NCBI GenBank assembly: GCA_013399305.1 | Contig: VXAI01000243.1 | Span: 337,325-401,324 of the forward strand | Direction of reading: 5' to 3' | From: Rostratula benghalensis | Lineage: Eukaryota > Chordata > Aves > Charadriiformes > Rostratulidae | Length of the DNA stretch: 64,000 nt | Shown here: positions 14,601 to 25,400 of the stretch, piece by piece | How positions within the stretch are numbered: position 1 is the first letter of the stretch | How the letters are laid out: each line of letters starts with the position of its first letter | The notes under the pieces: model-generated | Databases searched by the model: none | What the model was told of the DNA's origin: nothing | Seen by the model: the letters and a program-made list of their open reading frames with translations, nothing else | Made by a program: the position numbers and the translations under genes

Positions 14601-17600
14601 TTTGAAATGTTATTTATAGGTTTTATATTTGTATTGCATATATGATACAATGAACATTTACTTTTTTTTTTTTTTTTCCTTTCATCAATCATCCTCTGGT
14701 TTATTTTACAACTAAAAAATTTGGGAGCCACAAAGACGACAGAGAAAACTGAAATTATGACCCTATCCTCCTACTGACCTATGCTGAAGACAAATGAACA
14801 GGTTTCAAGCAATTAATAATTAAAGTATATTTAATAAACTTTAAGTCTATATCCCTTTGACAAACTTTACACATTTCCTATTGTTTGCGTTGGGATACTG
14901 ATGTAAATTCAAGACAAAAGGTTTGCCTAAATGTAATGCCACAGGCAGTGGATCCAAATTTACACCTGACTACCGAACGCATCTGGGATCCAATTCTAAC
15001 AGCAAAATGTTTCCTTAACACCGTAGCAGGCAGGACTTCAGCACTGACTCAGCTGTAACCATGAAAACTACTAAACCACTTGCAGCCTTTCTCATAATAT
15101 GATGAATTTTTCTTACACATCTCCCATTCAAGTACAGGCGAGGCCCAACCCTGCTCACTTTCCGAGATATTACATGATCCCACCTCAAGCACAAAAGCAC
15201 TTAAACTAACATGCTTATTAGCTTTCTTAAAGCTCAAGTGATTAACAAGTTACCTCTTGCTAATTTTGTGACTCAAAGAATAGGACATTTGGCATTGCTC
15301 ATTTCACACTTTTTGCAGGAATTGCAACCTATATAAAATGAAACACTAAATTAACTACCATTTCTATAAAAATCTTTTTCAATACTCAAATATGTTATAT
15401 TTTAATTACAGAGATGCAGTACTATATTTGTAATAAACCAAATTATTACCTCAAGCCCTATAATACACTCGGTGCCACTGCTGATTATCTAATGACTAAA
15501 TGTATTAATCTAGATACCCATAATTTATGTTTATAAGTTCTAGATTAAGTTTCTTTTCTCTTTGGGAATACTTGTTCCCTAGTGAAGATGCCTTGCACGT
15601 GGATATTGGGCAGTACTAAACAGCCACACTTGCAGATGCTGCTTCTATGTTATGCTGAGGTAAACCAACTGTGCACAAAAGAAGTGCACTGGCAAACCAA
15701 CCTTGTTGAATGGTTGGACTTAGTCTGGGTGCACTCTCACGCTAGTGAACCTCTATGGTTTCTGGAGCTCACAGAGGGTTTCTTAGCTCTGTGACAGCAC
15801 AGAATTAATGCTTCTGAGTCAGAACTGAATTGGGGCTGGCTATCTCGGACTGCAGGCATAAAAACATGGGTCTGTCTTCACACACATGCCCAGACCCATT
15901 CTAGTACAGATTATACCCATTTTAAAATCTGTATTTTTAAAATCATGTATTTTATGATCTTGAAATAAATATATAGTGCCAAATACTACTCTTCCTTACA
16001 CAAGAGCAAATCAGGAGTAACTCATTATTTCTATATTTAATTTGCTAATCATTACATTCAGGTCTGTTTCTCAAAATTTGCACAAGCACTACTGAAAGAA
16101 AGATCTGCTCCTAAAACTTGGAGGTGGGAGAAGCAACCACTCATCCACTTCAGAAGAGATTTCAGCTCAACTTGTACTAATATTTACCCTTTAGCTAGCA
16201 GCATAGAGGACCATAAATTTTTAACAGAGGGAAATGGCTTCAGGCTGCAACAGGGTAGGTTTAGGCTGAACATTAGGAAAGAATTTTTCACAGAAAGAGT
16301 GGTCAGACACTGGAATAGGCTGCCCAGGGAGGGGGCTGAGTCCCCATCCCTGAACGTGTTTAAGAGTCATTTAGATGTGCTGTTGGGAGATTTGGTGTAG
16401 GGGAGGACTTCGTAGAGTAGGGTTGATGGTTGGGCTCAATGATACCAAGGGTCTCTTCCAATCTGAATGATTCTATGATAGATTTGCTGAATAAATTAGG
16501 ACTAATGCAACTCTTTATTTATTTTATCTTAGAACATGAAGAACTAATTAAGGGAGGGTAGACTATATCAAGAATAGACAAACTATTAAAGATCTCCTTT
16601 ACCTCTCTTACAAATCCTAATGCCACCAATTCCAATTTTATTCTTTCCGTTCTTGTCTTGCTACTAGACAAATGATTGCTCCCACTCTCTTTATGTGTGG
16701 CATTCTTAAGGGGTAAGATAGTATTTTTGCCTTCCTTCTTTCATTCTTTCTTTTCTCATTTTCCCTTAGCTTCTCAGATTCCACTTTGATAGCCTCCCAG
16801 AGATTTTAAAACGCTCTGAGTAGCAGCAACACTTTGATGTTAAAAAGAGTTACCAAGGTCATTCTGACAGAAGGACCAGAACTAATGTTTGTTTTGAAAC
16901 AGAGTGCTCTGTTTAAATCTGTTTATTTCTGTACTAAGTCTAGGCACTTTGAGTTGTCATGATGACTCAGAGCAAAGTTGCAAAGCCTCTGTTCTACAAA
17001 GAGATTAGTCATTTTGTTTTTTGCACTGAGCTGCTCTGAATCAGCTTCAAATTGTTGCACATAGAGTACCTGAGTACATCTTCAAATGCTGCAGGTAACT
17101 TTAGTGCAAATTTCGGAAAGAAAAGCAGTCTCTGTACATCCGAGCAAATAACTGACTAGGCCTACCTTCTCTCATATCCCCAAACAGTGTGAATATTGAT
17201 TTATGTTTTTTCCCTTAGCCAAGGAAAAACTTTAGGGTAAGCAGCCTGATTTTATTAAACTCTGAGTATAGTAAACAATCAGTTGAGCTGGGCTCTTAAT
17301 TCATTAACTATTTCAGAGATTAAAAATTTAGACACCACAGGGTTTACTTTATCTTTTGTCATTGCAATAATCAGAAATATTTCTTCTGCTTTTTAACTTC
17401 AGCAAAACTCAGAACTAGATTTACACAATTAGGTCAGCTGCTTTACTTGACTGTACATTCTAAGTTTACCGTGATTCTAAACTCACTCGCTTATACAGAC
17501 CTGGGGGTTTATTGACTGCCTGGGCTACCTCTTTTCTTTCACTGTATGTACATAGGTGTGTGGTGTGTGTATATATATGTGTGTGTGTGAATCCATATTC

Positions 17601-20600
17601 TTAATTCTATAATGACTGGAATTGACATTGTATCTTCTTTAGTCTGTACACCGTATTTCCTCTAAATACAATTCACACCATTTCCATTTTAAGTCAAAAC
17701 TTGGTGTTTGTGCAACACAGAGCGTGAAAAAAAAGTGTATTACCACTGTATAAATACTTTTACATCTACAGATGTAAACTCAATAGAAAAATACAGTAAC
17801 CCAAATGGTCTATCTAGCCAGCAATATCATCCTGATGCTTTTTGGAGAGAAAACTGACAAGAGACATCTTAGAAGAAACTGTGTGATTTCTCTGACTCGC
17901 ACAGCTGAATCAATGCTTTTATGTGGGTCCACAAAGAAGCACATAAAAGTAATGTGAAGGCTGAAAGTAGTGAACTTTAGAGATGGAGGGAGAAGGAAGA
18001 TTACCTGATCCACTTGTCAGTTATGAGAAATTAGCATTGCTCTAAGGTCACTTTGAGTTATTTCCATCTGTATGAGGCCTCTATTTGCTCTCCACTCCTA
18101 ACAGGATGTTAGTAACCTTTTCATAATGTCCCTCCTTACTCATTTTTCTTTTCTTCGGACATATGACACATCTTGCTGTTTTACTAGGCATTCAGAAGGC
18201 TTTAGTGTGCCTTCTAATCATAGCATATGAAAGAATAAGCAAATATTCATGTGTTAATTCTAACTAAAATATTAATGTCACTAAATTATTTTCCAGAAAA
18301 AATATTATGGCTGTTTATTTCATTTATTTGCTAGAGAAAGTATTATGGCCAACACCCTTCAAAAGTGTAATCACTGTATGAAGTAATCACATCAAATACC
18401 ACTTCTTTTGCCTACTTCCATGCTACCTGTTTATATTCTGCCTTATTTAACAACTGTAAACAACTTAACAATAGGCATTTAAACATGCAAATAAGAATAA
18501 ACATAGGGGTATTAGCTGTTTTACTTGTTCATTCTTTAAACTTATTTGCATCATTTACATGTATACCCTTGACTTTGTTTTGTGACTACCTATCTACATG
18601 GCAAACAAAAATAGTAATGAATTCTATAAACTTATTTGGGATATAATTTCTTCCTAAGACTGTGTGAAATACAGTTTCATTCCATCATACACTGCTTTTA
18701 TGTTGAAGAGATTAGCATCCAGTGCCAAGTTCACTTTGCAAGGTTAAAAAATAATTGAGATTCGGAACATGAACACTTCAGAATCTGATTTAAGCAGCAA
18801 TGGCAGAATACTACGCAAGAATTTGAAATCTTCTGAAGACTATTCCTTTATAAACTGTTTAGAGATGAGAAATGCATTTGTACAAGATGGAGTGATACAA
18901 ATACATACACTGTACATTTTATCTTCGTGAGTTTTAGGACAGAGATTTTTTAGAAGCTTTTATTAAAAAAAATGAAGAAGTACATTATTTCAAAATATAT
19001 CAAAAGCCGTTATGAAAAAAAGAGGGGTAAGCCTGTTCTAATTTAGTATGAAATGTGATTTAGAGACCCACTGACCCTGTATTATTCTTCACATTGTGGT
19101 AGAGGTCATTGTGCTGCATACTGTACAAATTCACAGAAGTAACACTGAACTGCCAACAGTACTAACAGAACATTCTGTAACTGAAAGCACAGTAGTAAGG
19201 GCAGCTCTGAAAGGCATTACGTGATTGATTTTGCACTGATACAACATATTTACACACAGTCTTCCCTCTCCCCTGCTCTCACATCAAGCCATGCATATAA
19301 GGGAAAATCACCCTGTTCTCTGAGATGCATCATTAACAGGAAGTGCTGAGTTCATCTATACTGACGTATTAAAAGTAAGTACAATATAAAACCAGCCATA
19401 AAGGTGATGTCACAATCACCTAAAAAGGCACTATAGATAACTTATAGATAGTTCTTCTTCAGAAGTCCATAAAAGTGTGAATAATACTATGGGAGCAGAC
19501 TCAGACATGCTCACTGGCCACATGGTATACCAGTCATAGAGACAGCCTAGACCAGGTCTGTTTGTTTTACCATTCACCCTGTAAGGGTATATCTTTCAGA
19601 ATGACTGTTAGGTTCCTAAAAAAACCCAGGCATATCATAATTTTTTAAATTATGATCATGTACTACTCAGTCTATTCTTCTTTTTTTGAAAGGATGGAAA
19701 GTAAAGCTTGGCGGCAAGCATAAAAGATTAACAAGAACAAAAAACCAGAACAGACAATTGCTATCAGAAGACAGATAATTGTGACAATCTCCCATTGTTT
19801 CAATTTATTGCAACATAATTTTTCCCTGCTTTTATTATAAACTATTTATTATAAACTATTTTATTTTGTAAACATTTTTAGTTGTCGTGAAAACTGCTTG
19901 TGAATCTTTGAAAGCTCTTTCTGAAGAACAAACATAGGTATCAGAATCATACATGGTTTAGATAAAATTTTCTTAATTTTTCACTATAAAAGTATGTATG
20001 TCTAACATTCAAATGACGGATTTCAAAATATGCTATCCGATCTACTTTCAATTTTCCTCCTTCATAAATCAGTAAAGAAAATAAATACTGTTCACTATCA
20101 GGCTTCACATAGAATTACTGTTGCTACCAAATTCAGAATTCTAAATGCTTGATTCCTAGTAGGTTACCAGAATCATTAACCTCTTTAACCATTAAGAATG
20201 ATGGACCTTTGCATTGCTAGCTATCTAACAGTAACAAATGAACACTTTAATCTCAACTATCTACAGGTAAATCACTGTTCATCTGTAAAATCTGCTGACT
20301 GAATCAGTTAAAAGTCACTGCAGAGCTTAATTAGCTAATAAGCTGATTATTTGCTTATGCTATTCTTGAATTCTTAAATTTAACACACCAGAAATATTTA
20401 TTTTTGTTGGTTTGCATGTAAGTACGAACTGTTGTTTTGAAAATATTTACCAAGAACTCTGATTTGTTTAATCATATTTTACCAGGTGATTATTAGTCTT
20501 GCCAAATCTGCCTGGAAACAAACTCAAACAGTATTTTGCAAGCCAAAGCCATGTAGGTGTTGCTGATATATTCTCTCACTGTAACTAATTTGCTTCCTGT

Positions 20601-21541
20601 AGGATGAAAAGCGAGTGCCCAAGGAACAAGCGTTAGTGTCAGACATGACAAGTGAGCACAGTCCCACCTACTCACAAAAGAGCAGTAAAACATACTTAAT
20701 ACAACAGCCATCTGATGGACACACAGTTCTATGTGGAAGTTGTAAGCCATTTTTGCATTTTGCTGTGTCAACATGCCATTCTTCCAGAAAGGGCACTGTG
20801 TCAATGAGCAAACCTCGAAGAGACATTCTTTCCTTCCACGAGCAAGTGGGGAAGTTGGGAGAAATTGGGTCAGAAGGAAACACAATGGTCATTTAGCTCT
20901 GTTGTGTGTCAGCAAAGAGAGCTGACTGGACAGGGAACGTACTTCGCCTGGCAGAGGACTGGTAGCTCTCTCCCTGCTTGTGCAACGCTGCAGCTCAGGG
21001 GGAACATGATTCAGAGCACTGCCTCTGAGTCACCACTTCTTCCCAAGCCCCTTCCAAACTGGGAAGGCTGCATTTTGTCCCGTACTGGGAACTACAAGCA
21101 CAGATCCCACCTCACCCTGCATTTTAAAACACGCTGAGGGGTTCAGAAGCACCGGCTTCGTGAGGGGCACCACAGGCATTTCTTCTACTGAACGTTACTT
21201 CACATTATTATTATTAAACAAGACTAATATATCTATATTAACAAAAAAGCAACTACCCACTGCTAGTGACTTTAAACGCTAAAACAGAATACTCAGCAAC
21301 TGTGTTTTATGAAATGTCTCTATTGTCCTGTTACACATTTAAGATAATAACATATCTCTATAGAAAAGCTATCCATCGCACGTATGGGAAGTTAAGACGT
21401 TAATTACCCAAGATCTACAGAGATCCCATACCGCAGCCCGCGGGAGGGGCCGCAGCAGGTCTGAAGGGCTCCGGCGGCGGGAGCCCCCGCCGGCAGCTCT
21501 CGCGAGATTCGCTGACGAGACCTGGGCGTTGCCACAGCAAC
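9337..21541 (-). CDS. Unrecognised multi-exon gene, tentative model
   Basis: I do not recognise the product. A small CpG-island promoter at 21.4-21.9 kb is followed leftward by a possible start exon (ATG at 20890-20892) and a series of short minus-strand exon candidates ending at TGA 9337-9339. The best chain is 11608-11662, 10873-10959, 10233-10269, 9337-9396: good splice sites and phases that fit at all three junctions. The pairs 13857-13996/13264-13355 and 12849-12913/12116-12169 also fit in phase. The junction between the middle and 3' blocks, and most of 14-20 kb, remain unresolved. No signal peptide or clear membrane segment is seen in the better exons; the C-terminus is charged and probably helical. 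The RFX X-box in the promoter suggests a ciliary or flagellar role, which is inference. Chance frames are common in AT-rich DNA, so confidence is moderate. Confidence 0.4.
12116..13996 (-). CDS. Middle exon block of the unrecognised gene
   Basis: Exon 13857-13996 reads [20 protein letters not shown] to [11 protein letters not shown] and leaves one base. Exon 13264-13355 completes Val and reads [20 protein letters not shown] and [10 protein letters not shown]; its acceptor lacks a good pyrimidine tract, but the Trp/Tyr-rich product looks unlike random translation. Exon 12849-12913 ([20 protein letters not shown]) leaves TT, which the first base of exon 12116-12169 ([17 protein letters not shown]) completes. 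The donor of the last exon (CAG|GTATAA) is good, but its phase does not fit the next exon downstream. Confidence 0.4.
15000..15210 (-). repeat. AmnSINE1-like element with a 5S rRNA-derived head
   Basis: The reverse strand reads ATCTCGGAAAGTGAGCAGGG then TTGGGCCTCGCCTGTACTTG and AATGGGAGA, a diverged copy of the 3' half of 5S rRNA. It is followed by tRNA-like diverged sequence. 5S-headed SINEs of this age in amniotes are AmnSINE1. It is not a functional 5S gene. Confidence 0.65.
16222..16479 (+). repeat. CR1: CR1 LINE 3' end fragment
   Basis: Contains the CR1 stretch TTTAGGCTGAACATTAGGAA, then ATAGGCTGCCCAGGGAGG, and ends at the terminal ATTCTATGAT. Confidence 0.9.
17855..17974 (-). CDS. Candidate internal exon of the unrecognised gene
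   Basis: A 120-nt open stretch after acceptor CCCTCCATCTCTAAAG reads [20 protein letters not shown] and [20 protein letters not shown]. The donor (TCA|GTTTTC) is weak. No phase check is possible without its neighbours. Confidence 0.3.
20603..20896 (+). CDS. Competing plus-strand terminal exon candidate
   Basis: After acceptor TTTGCTTCCTGTAG a 97-codon open frame reads [20 protein letters not shown] ... [12 protein letters not shown] and ends at TAG. It overlaps the minus-strand candidate almost exactly. I recognise no family and find no clear upstream plus-strand exon. At most one of the two strands is likely to be coding. Confidence 0.2.
   Translation, partial: DEKRVPKEQALVSDMTSEHSPTYSQKSSKTYLIQQPSDGHTVLCGSCKPFLHFAVSTCHSSRKGTVSMSKPRRDILSFHEQVGKLGEIGSEGNTMVI
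20672..20892 (-). CDS. Candidate first coding exon of the unrecognised gene
   Basis: An ATG at 20890-20892 or the later Met of [20 protein letters not shown] opens a frame with a Cys-rich end ([11 protein letters not shown]). It closes at nested strong donors GTGAGT (exon end 20676) or GTAGGT (exon end 20672). It lies about 650 bp inside the CpG-island promoter. The opposite strand is also open here, so the coding strand is not certain. Confidence 0.35.
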
Positions 21542-21870
21542 GGCGCCCGCTCGTACCGAGCGGCGTGGGGAGCGCTGCCCCCTCAGCCGGTCACCCCGAC
21601 AGCTCAGGAGGTGAGTCCGGTCGGCAGCCGTCTCCCTCCCAGGAGGAGCGGAGCTCGGCTGTGGTATCCATATCCTCTGCACTCGGCAGAACGGACGTGG
21701 CAAGCTAGAGCGAGCTCCCACAGCGACATGCAGCCGTCCAGGTCTCTGTGCCAGAGGCTGTGGCTGGTGAGAGACGGCACCAGAGGGAACAGCCGTGTGG
21801 GGTGTGACCGGGGGAACGATTTGCTCAGCCCGGTGGCAGAGCCACGAGAGGCTGACAGGTAAAGGATCAT
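21420..21870 (-). promoter_or_regulatory. Small CpG island with TCTCGCGAGA element and RFX X-box
   Basis: A GC- and CpG-rich patch in AT-rich surroundings. The palindrome TCTCGCGAGA is at 21498-21507 (known as a CpG-island promoter element bound by BANP). The imperfect palindrome GTTGCCACAGCAAC at 21528-21541 fits the RFX X-box consensus GTNRCC-N0-3-RGYAAC used by ciliary genes. On the plus strand CAGGAG|GTGAGT at 21610 could be a 5' UTR donor; on the minus strand GCTGCG|GTATGG near 21431 could be one. The promoter may be bidirectional. Confidence 0.6.
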
Positions 21871-21967
21871 CAGGGAATCTGGGAGAGGCAAGACTGGTGG
21901 AACCATGCCCTGCCCTCCCTGAGACAGAAACTGGAACGGTCACCAGAAAAAACCAAGGTCAAGGGGA

Positions 21968-22435
21968 TCATAGAATCACAAAATGGTTTGGATTGGAAAG
22001 AATCATCTAGTTCCTACCCCCCTGTCATGGGCACCTCCCACTAAACCAGATTGCTCTAAGCCCTGTCCAGCTTGGTCTTGAACACCTTCAGGGATGGGGC
22101 ATCCACAGCTTCTCTGGACAACATTCTCTGTTGTCTTGCCACCATCAGGGTAAAGAATTGCTTCCCAACATCTAATCTAAGTCTACCCTCTTTCAGGTTA
22201 AAAGTGTTATCCCTCATCCTGTTGCTCAACTCCCTAATAAAGAGCCCATCCCCATCTTTCCTTGTAGACCCTCTTTACGTACTGGAAGGGGCTATAAGGT
22301 CTCCCTGGAGCCTTCTCCAGGCTGGACAATGCAAATACTTTTGGCGTGTCCTCACTGGAGAGGTGCTCCAGCACCTGATCATCTTTGGGACCTCTTCTGG
22401 ACCTGCTCCAAGAGGTCCAGGATCCCCCTGCCAGC
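21968..22435 (-). repeat. CR1: CR1 LINE fragment, about 470 bp
   Basis: Begins CATAGAATCACAAAATGGTT (reverse complement of the CR1 end) and continues through typical CR1 segments (CAGGCTGGACAATGC, CTCTTCTGGACCTGCTCCAA). Frames here are relics of the element. It abuts the CpG island. Confidence 0.9.
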
Positions 22436-25400
22436 CAGAAGGCAGTAGCTTAAAGAAGTGAGTGAAGACAAGTCAACACTCAGGGTGGCATCGAAACGCC
22501 CTCATCTTTCCAGGTGCCTCTGTACAACAGGGATGAGGCTCTGGAAGGCCAGTCAATGTTTGTAACCTCTCCCAGTTACTATAACTAACTTCTAAACCAA
22601 ACTAAAGCACTAATGTAGATACATCATGATTATACTCCTGGAATACATCTTCAGGTTTAGATTGATTAATTAGGAATTCAGTTTGCATGCTCCCAAGACT
22701 GTTCTCTTCAAAAACTTACACCTAAAATGCTGAAGCAGACACCCCCTTTGGAGCCCAACTGGAGACAAACTCTGTTCTTTGCTTTACCCAATGCTTTCTT
22801 GCAAAACTCTACACAATTAGTTTGCTTTGTAGGCATTTGTGCTTTAGAATGGTTCTGTTTTTTGGAGTAGTGTCATTTACTATAACCTGTATCATTGCCA
22901 GTTCAAAAGTGAAGAGACATAAACCACCCCTTTACTATCTTGCTACTATGGGCTACCTGGATTTAGATAACTATGCAACAGAAACATGTGCAAAGCCATC
23001 ATCACCATCCTTTCCTGCAAGTGTGTAAAAATGGCTCCACAGAGCAAGAAGCAAAGGCACTTTCAGCCTGCCTTTTCCATGCACATGACCACAGATATTT
23101 ATTGTTTGAAGAAGACTGAAACATTAGCCTAAGCTGGCACTTGCTCTGCAATGGAAATTGGCCACACTTGTTAAAAAACCCCAATGTAATGGCGAAACTA
23201 CAATATTATTTCTTACTGACAGAAGGTCTGGCATCTTCATAAATGGATTATGCCTCCTTTATGACACAGCGGAGGCATTTCTGAGCTGTCAGTCAAAGAC
23301 ATTGTACAGGAAAAGGTACCGGCCCAACTTTCCCAACAGAAAGTTCACTTTCAACTGAAAAAGAAAACCACAGGTGGGAATACCAGCTTCTGTGTGAAAA
23401 AGGATTCTGTATGCCAGGATTCCTCCTTTAAAATACTTTCCCTTAAGTTGTATGATCTTTTCTGATAAATACTTTTCTGAAGTTCAGGTTGCTCCATTAT
23501 ACACCATCACAATCCTAACAAAACCTGACTCCACTGAATGGTCTTGTATCAGCAAGTACAAGAAATCTAATTAAAGAGCTAGTCAATTAACAACTGTGCA
23601 TTTCAGTATATATTTTTTTCTAATTCAGTTGTTCATAGATATTTAAAATACATGCCCTTACGTAGCAAATAATGATAATTCAGACATGTTACAAGAGTTC
23701 ACAGGAGTTACTTTAAGAAAATTACTTTGTTGGCCATGGCTAGATTCAAAATTCAATATAACTTGCTGTATAGATGAGGCAGAGTTCTTTCTCTCTTATA
23801 TCAAAAAAAGAGGGCAATTTCTGTCAATTAGACAATGAAAGATAATATAGAATTCCAGGTTAAAAGCAATCTGACCCCCACTGGTATTCAAGTTTTGACA
23901 CTCTGAGACTGAAACTGTCATTAGAAAAAGCAAGTGCATCAAACACACAAACATGGTTTGCAAACTTCTGTTTGGTACCTTTACTGCTAAAGGAACCTCC
24001 ATCAGGAAAGGAAGACACAACTGACTTGAAACTTCTCAAGTTAAAAAAATTAAACTGAAAGGCAATTTTTTTTTTTTAGCGTAAGGCATTTTTACAAGTG
24101 AGGATGAAGATAATAATTGTAGAAAGTCTATCATCCAGCATAAAGCTGAAACTTCTCATTTATAAACTGTCTAGGAGGCATTTACTACAACTTCCATTTA
24201 AAAAATAGAATAATTTGTAAAAATCAAACTGGCTAATCAGTATGTAACACCTTTTCAGTAGATGTGATGTACTAGCAAAGGAGGTAATAGGAAAGGTTCC
24301 TTTGCATTCAGTTTGGGGAAAAGACACTTCTTTATGAAAACAGCCCTGCCTGCTCATTGTGATTAATACTTGAAAACTGATGCTAATTATACCAATTTTT
24401 ATTTTCAGTTATATAAATGGGTATCTTTAATTTCTGTTCCATCCTGTTATTCTCCAAAGACAATCTGTGAAATTAGTGAATGAAAGTCTGGTTGCTTGAA
24501 TAGTTTGTATATTTTAATGACTTAGACATACAGCCAAAAACTGCATATTGCAAAAGGGCACATTTTTTCTAAAGTGAAATGTGCAACTATGTAATATTTC
24601 ACATATTCCCAAAGCTAGCGTCGCTATATAACCCAAATAGCAACTATCCATAAAGAGGAAAACAAAGAGGCAGAATGATCTTACTATTCATTCCTGATCT
24701 AGTGAGGAACGTTTTGCAAATGTGAGCACATGCCTTTGAAAAACAGCATTCCTTGGTTCTTTTCACTGCATGGTACACTATCCCCAATTATACAAAACAG
24801 TAAAGAAACTAAGCCTCTGAGTATTTTCTGTAGACAATTATGTGATAGGATTAGATAGATGGTGAAAGGAGTATAATGGGACAAGGAAACAACCAGATCT
24901 TCATTATCAGAGAGGTGCTCAACATCTGCAGGTCCCTCTAAATTAACTCTTTAGGATGTCTGCCTTTAATCTTTGTGCCTAAAAATCTTATATTCAAATC
25001 TAATCACTTTCATAAATGAGCAGCACAATAAACGCTGTAAAGGTTCTGGTATCTTACTTCAACACAGCAAGGAAGGCCTGGATGACAGAAGTAAGAGTTC
25101 ATGTAGCTTGTGCCTAGAAAATGCACGTTTAGGGGACTGTTGACACAGTGGATTCTGCACTGGGAAAAAGGAGGCCCTCAGGTTGGCTTTTACAATGATT
25201 TTTATATAACCCTTGATACTGTAATAGGTGAGGTTCTCAGTCATTACCAGATTTTATCTCCAAAACCACTCTTTTGGAAAAGGGAGGAATTATTATTTCC
25301 ATTTAATGACTGAGAAATTGAAGAACAAAATAGATTGAGAAATTTGTCCAAGGATGTAGGGCAAACCTGTCACAAACTTTTGTCCTCTAGACCTTGATTA

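Noticed and set aside
15015..15237. Two overlapping minus frames and a possible 5S rRNA gene
   Set aside because: Both frames are products of the 5S-headed SINE; the 5S part is too diverged and incomplete to be functional.
18769..18930. 53-codon plus frame with a protein-like composition
   Set aside because: No splice context and no family. It shows how readable chance frames can be in this DNA.
22072..22461. 129-codon plus frame
   Set aside because: It lies wholly in a CR1 element, antisense to it.
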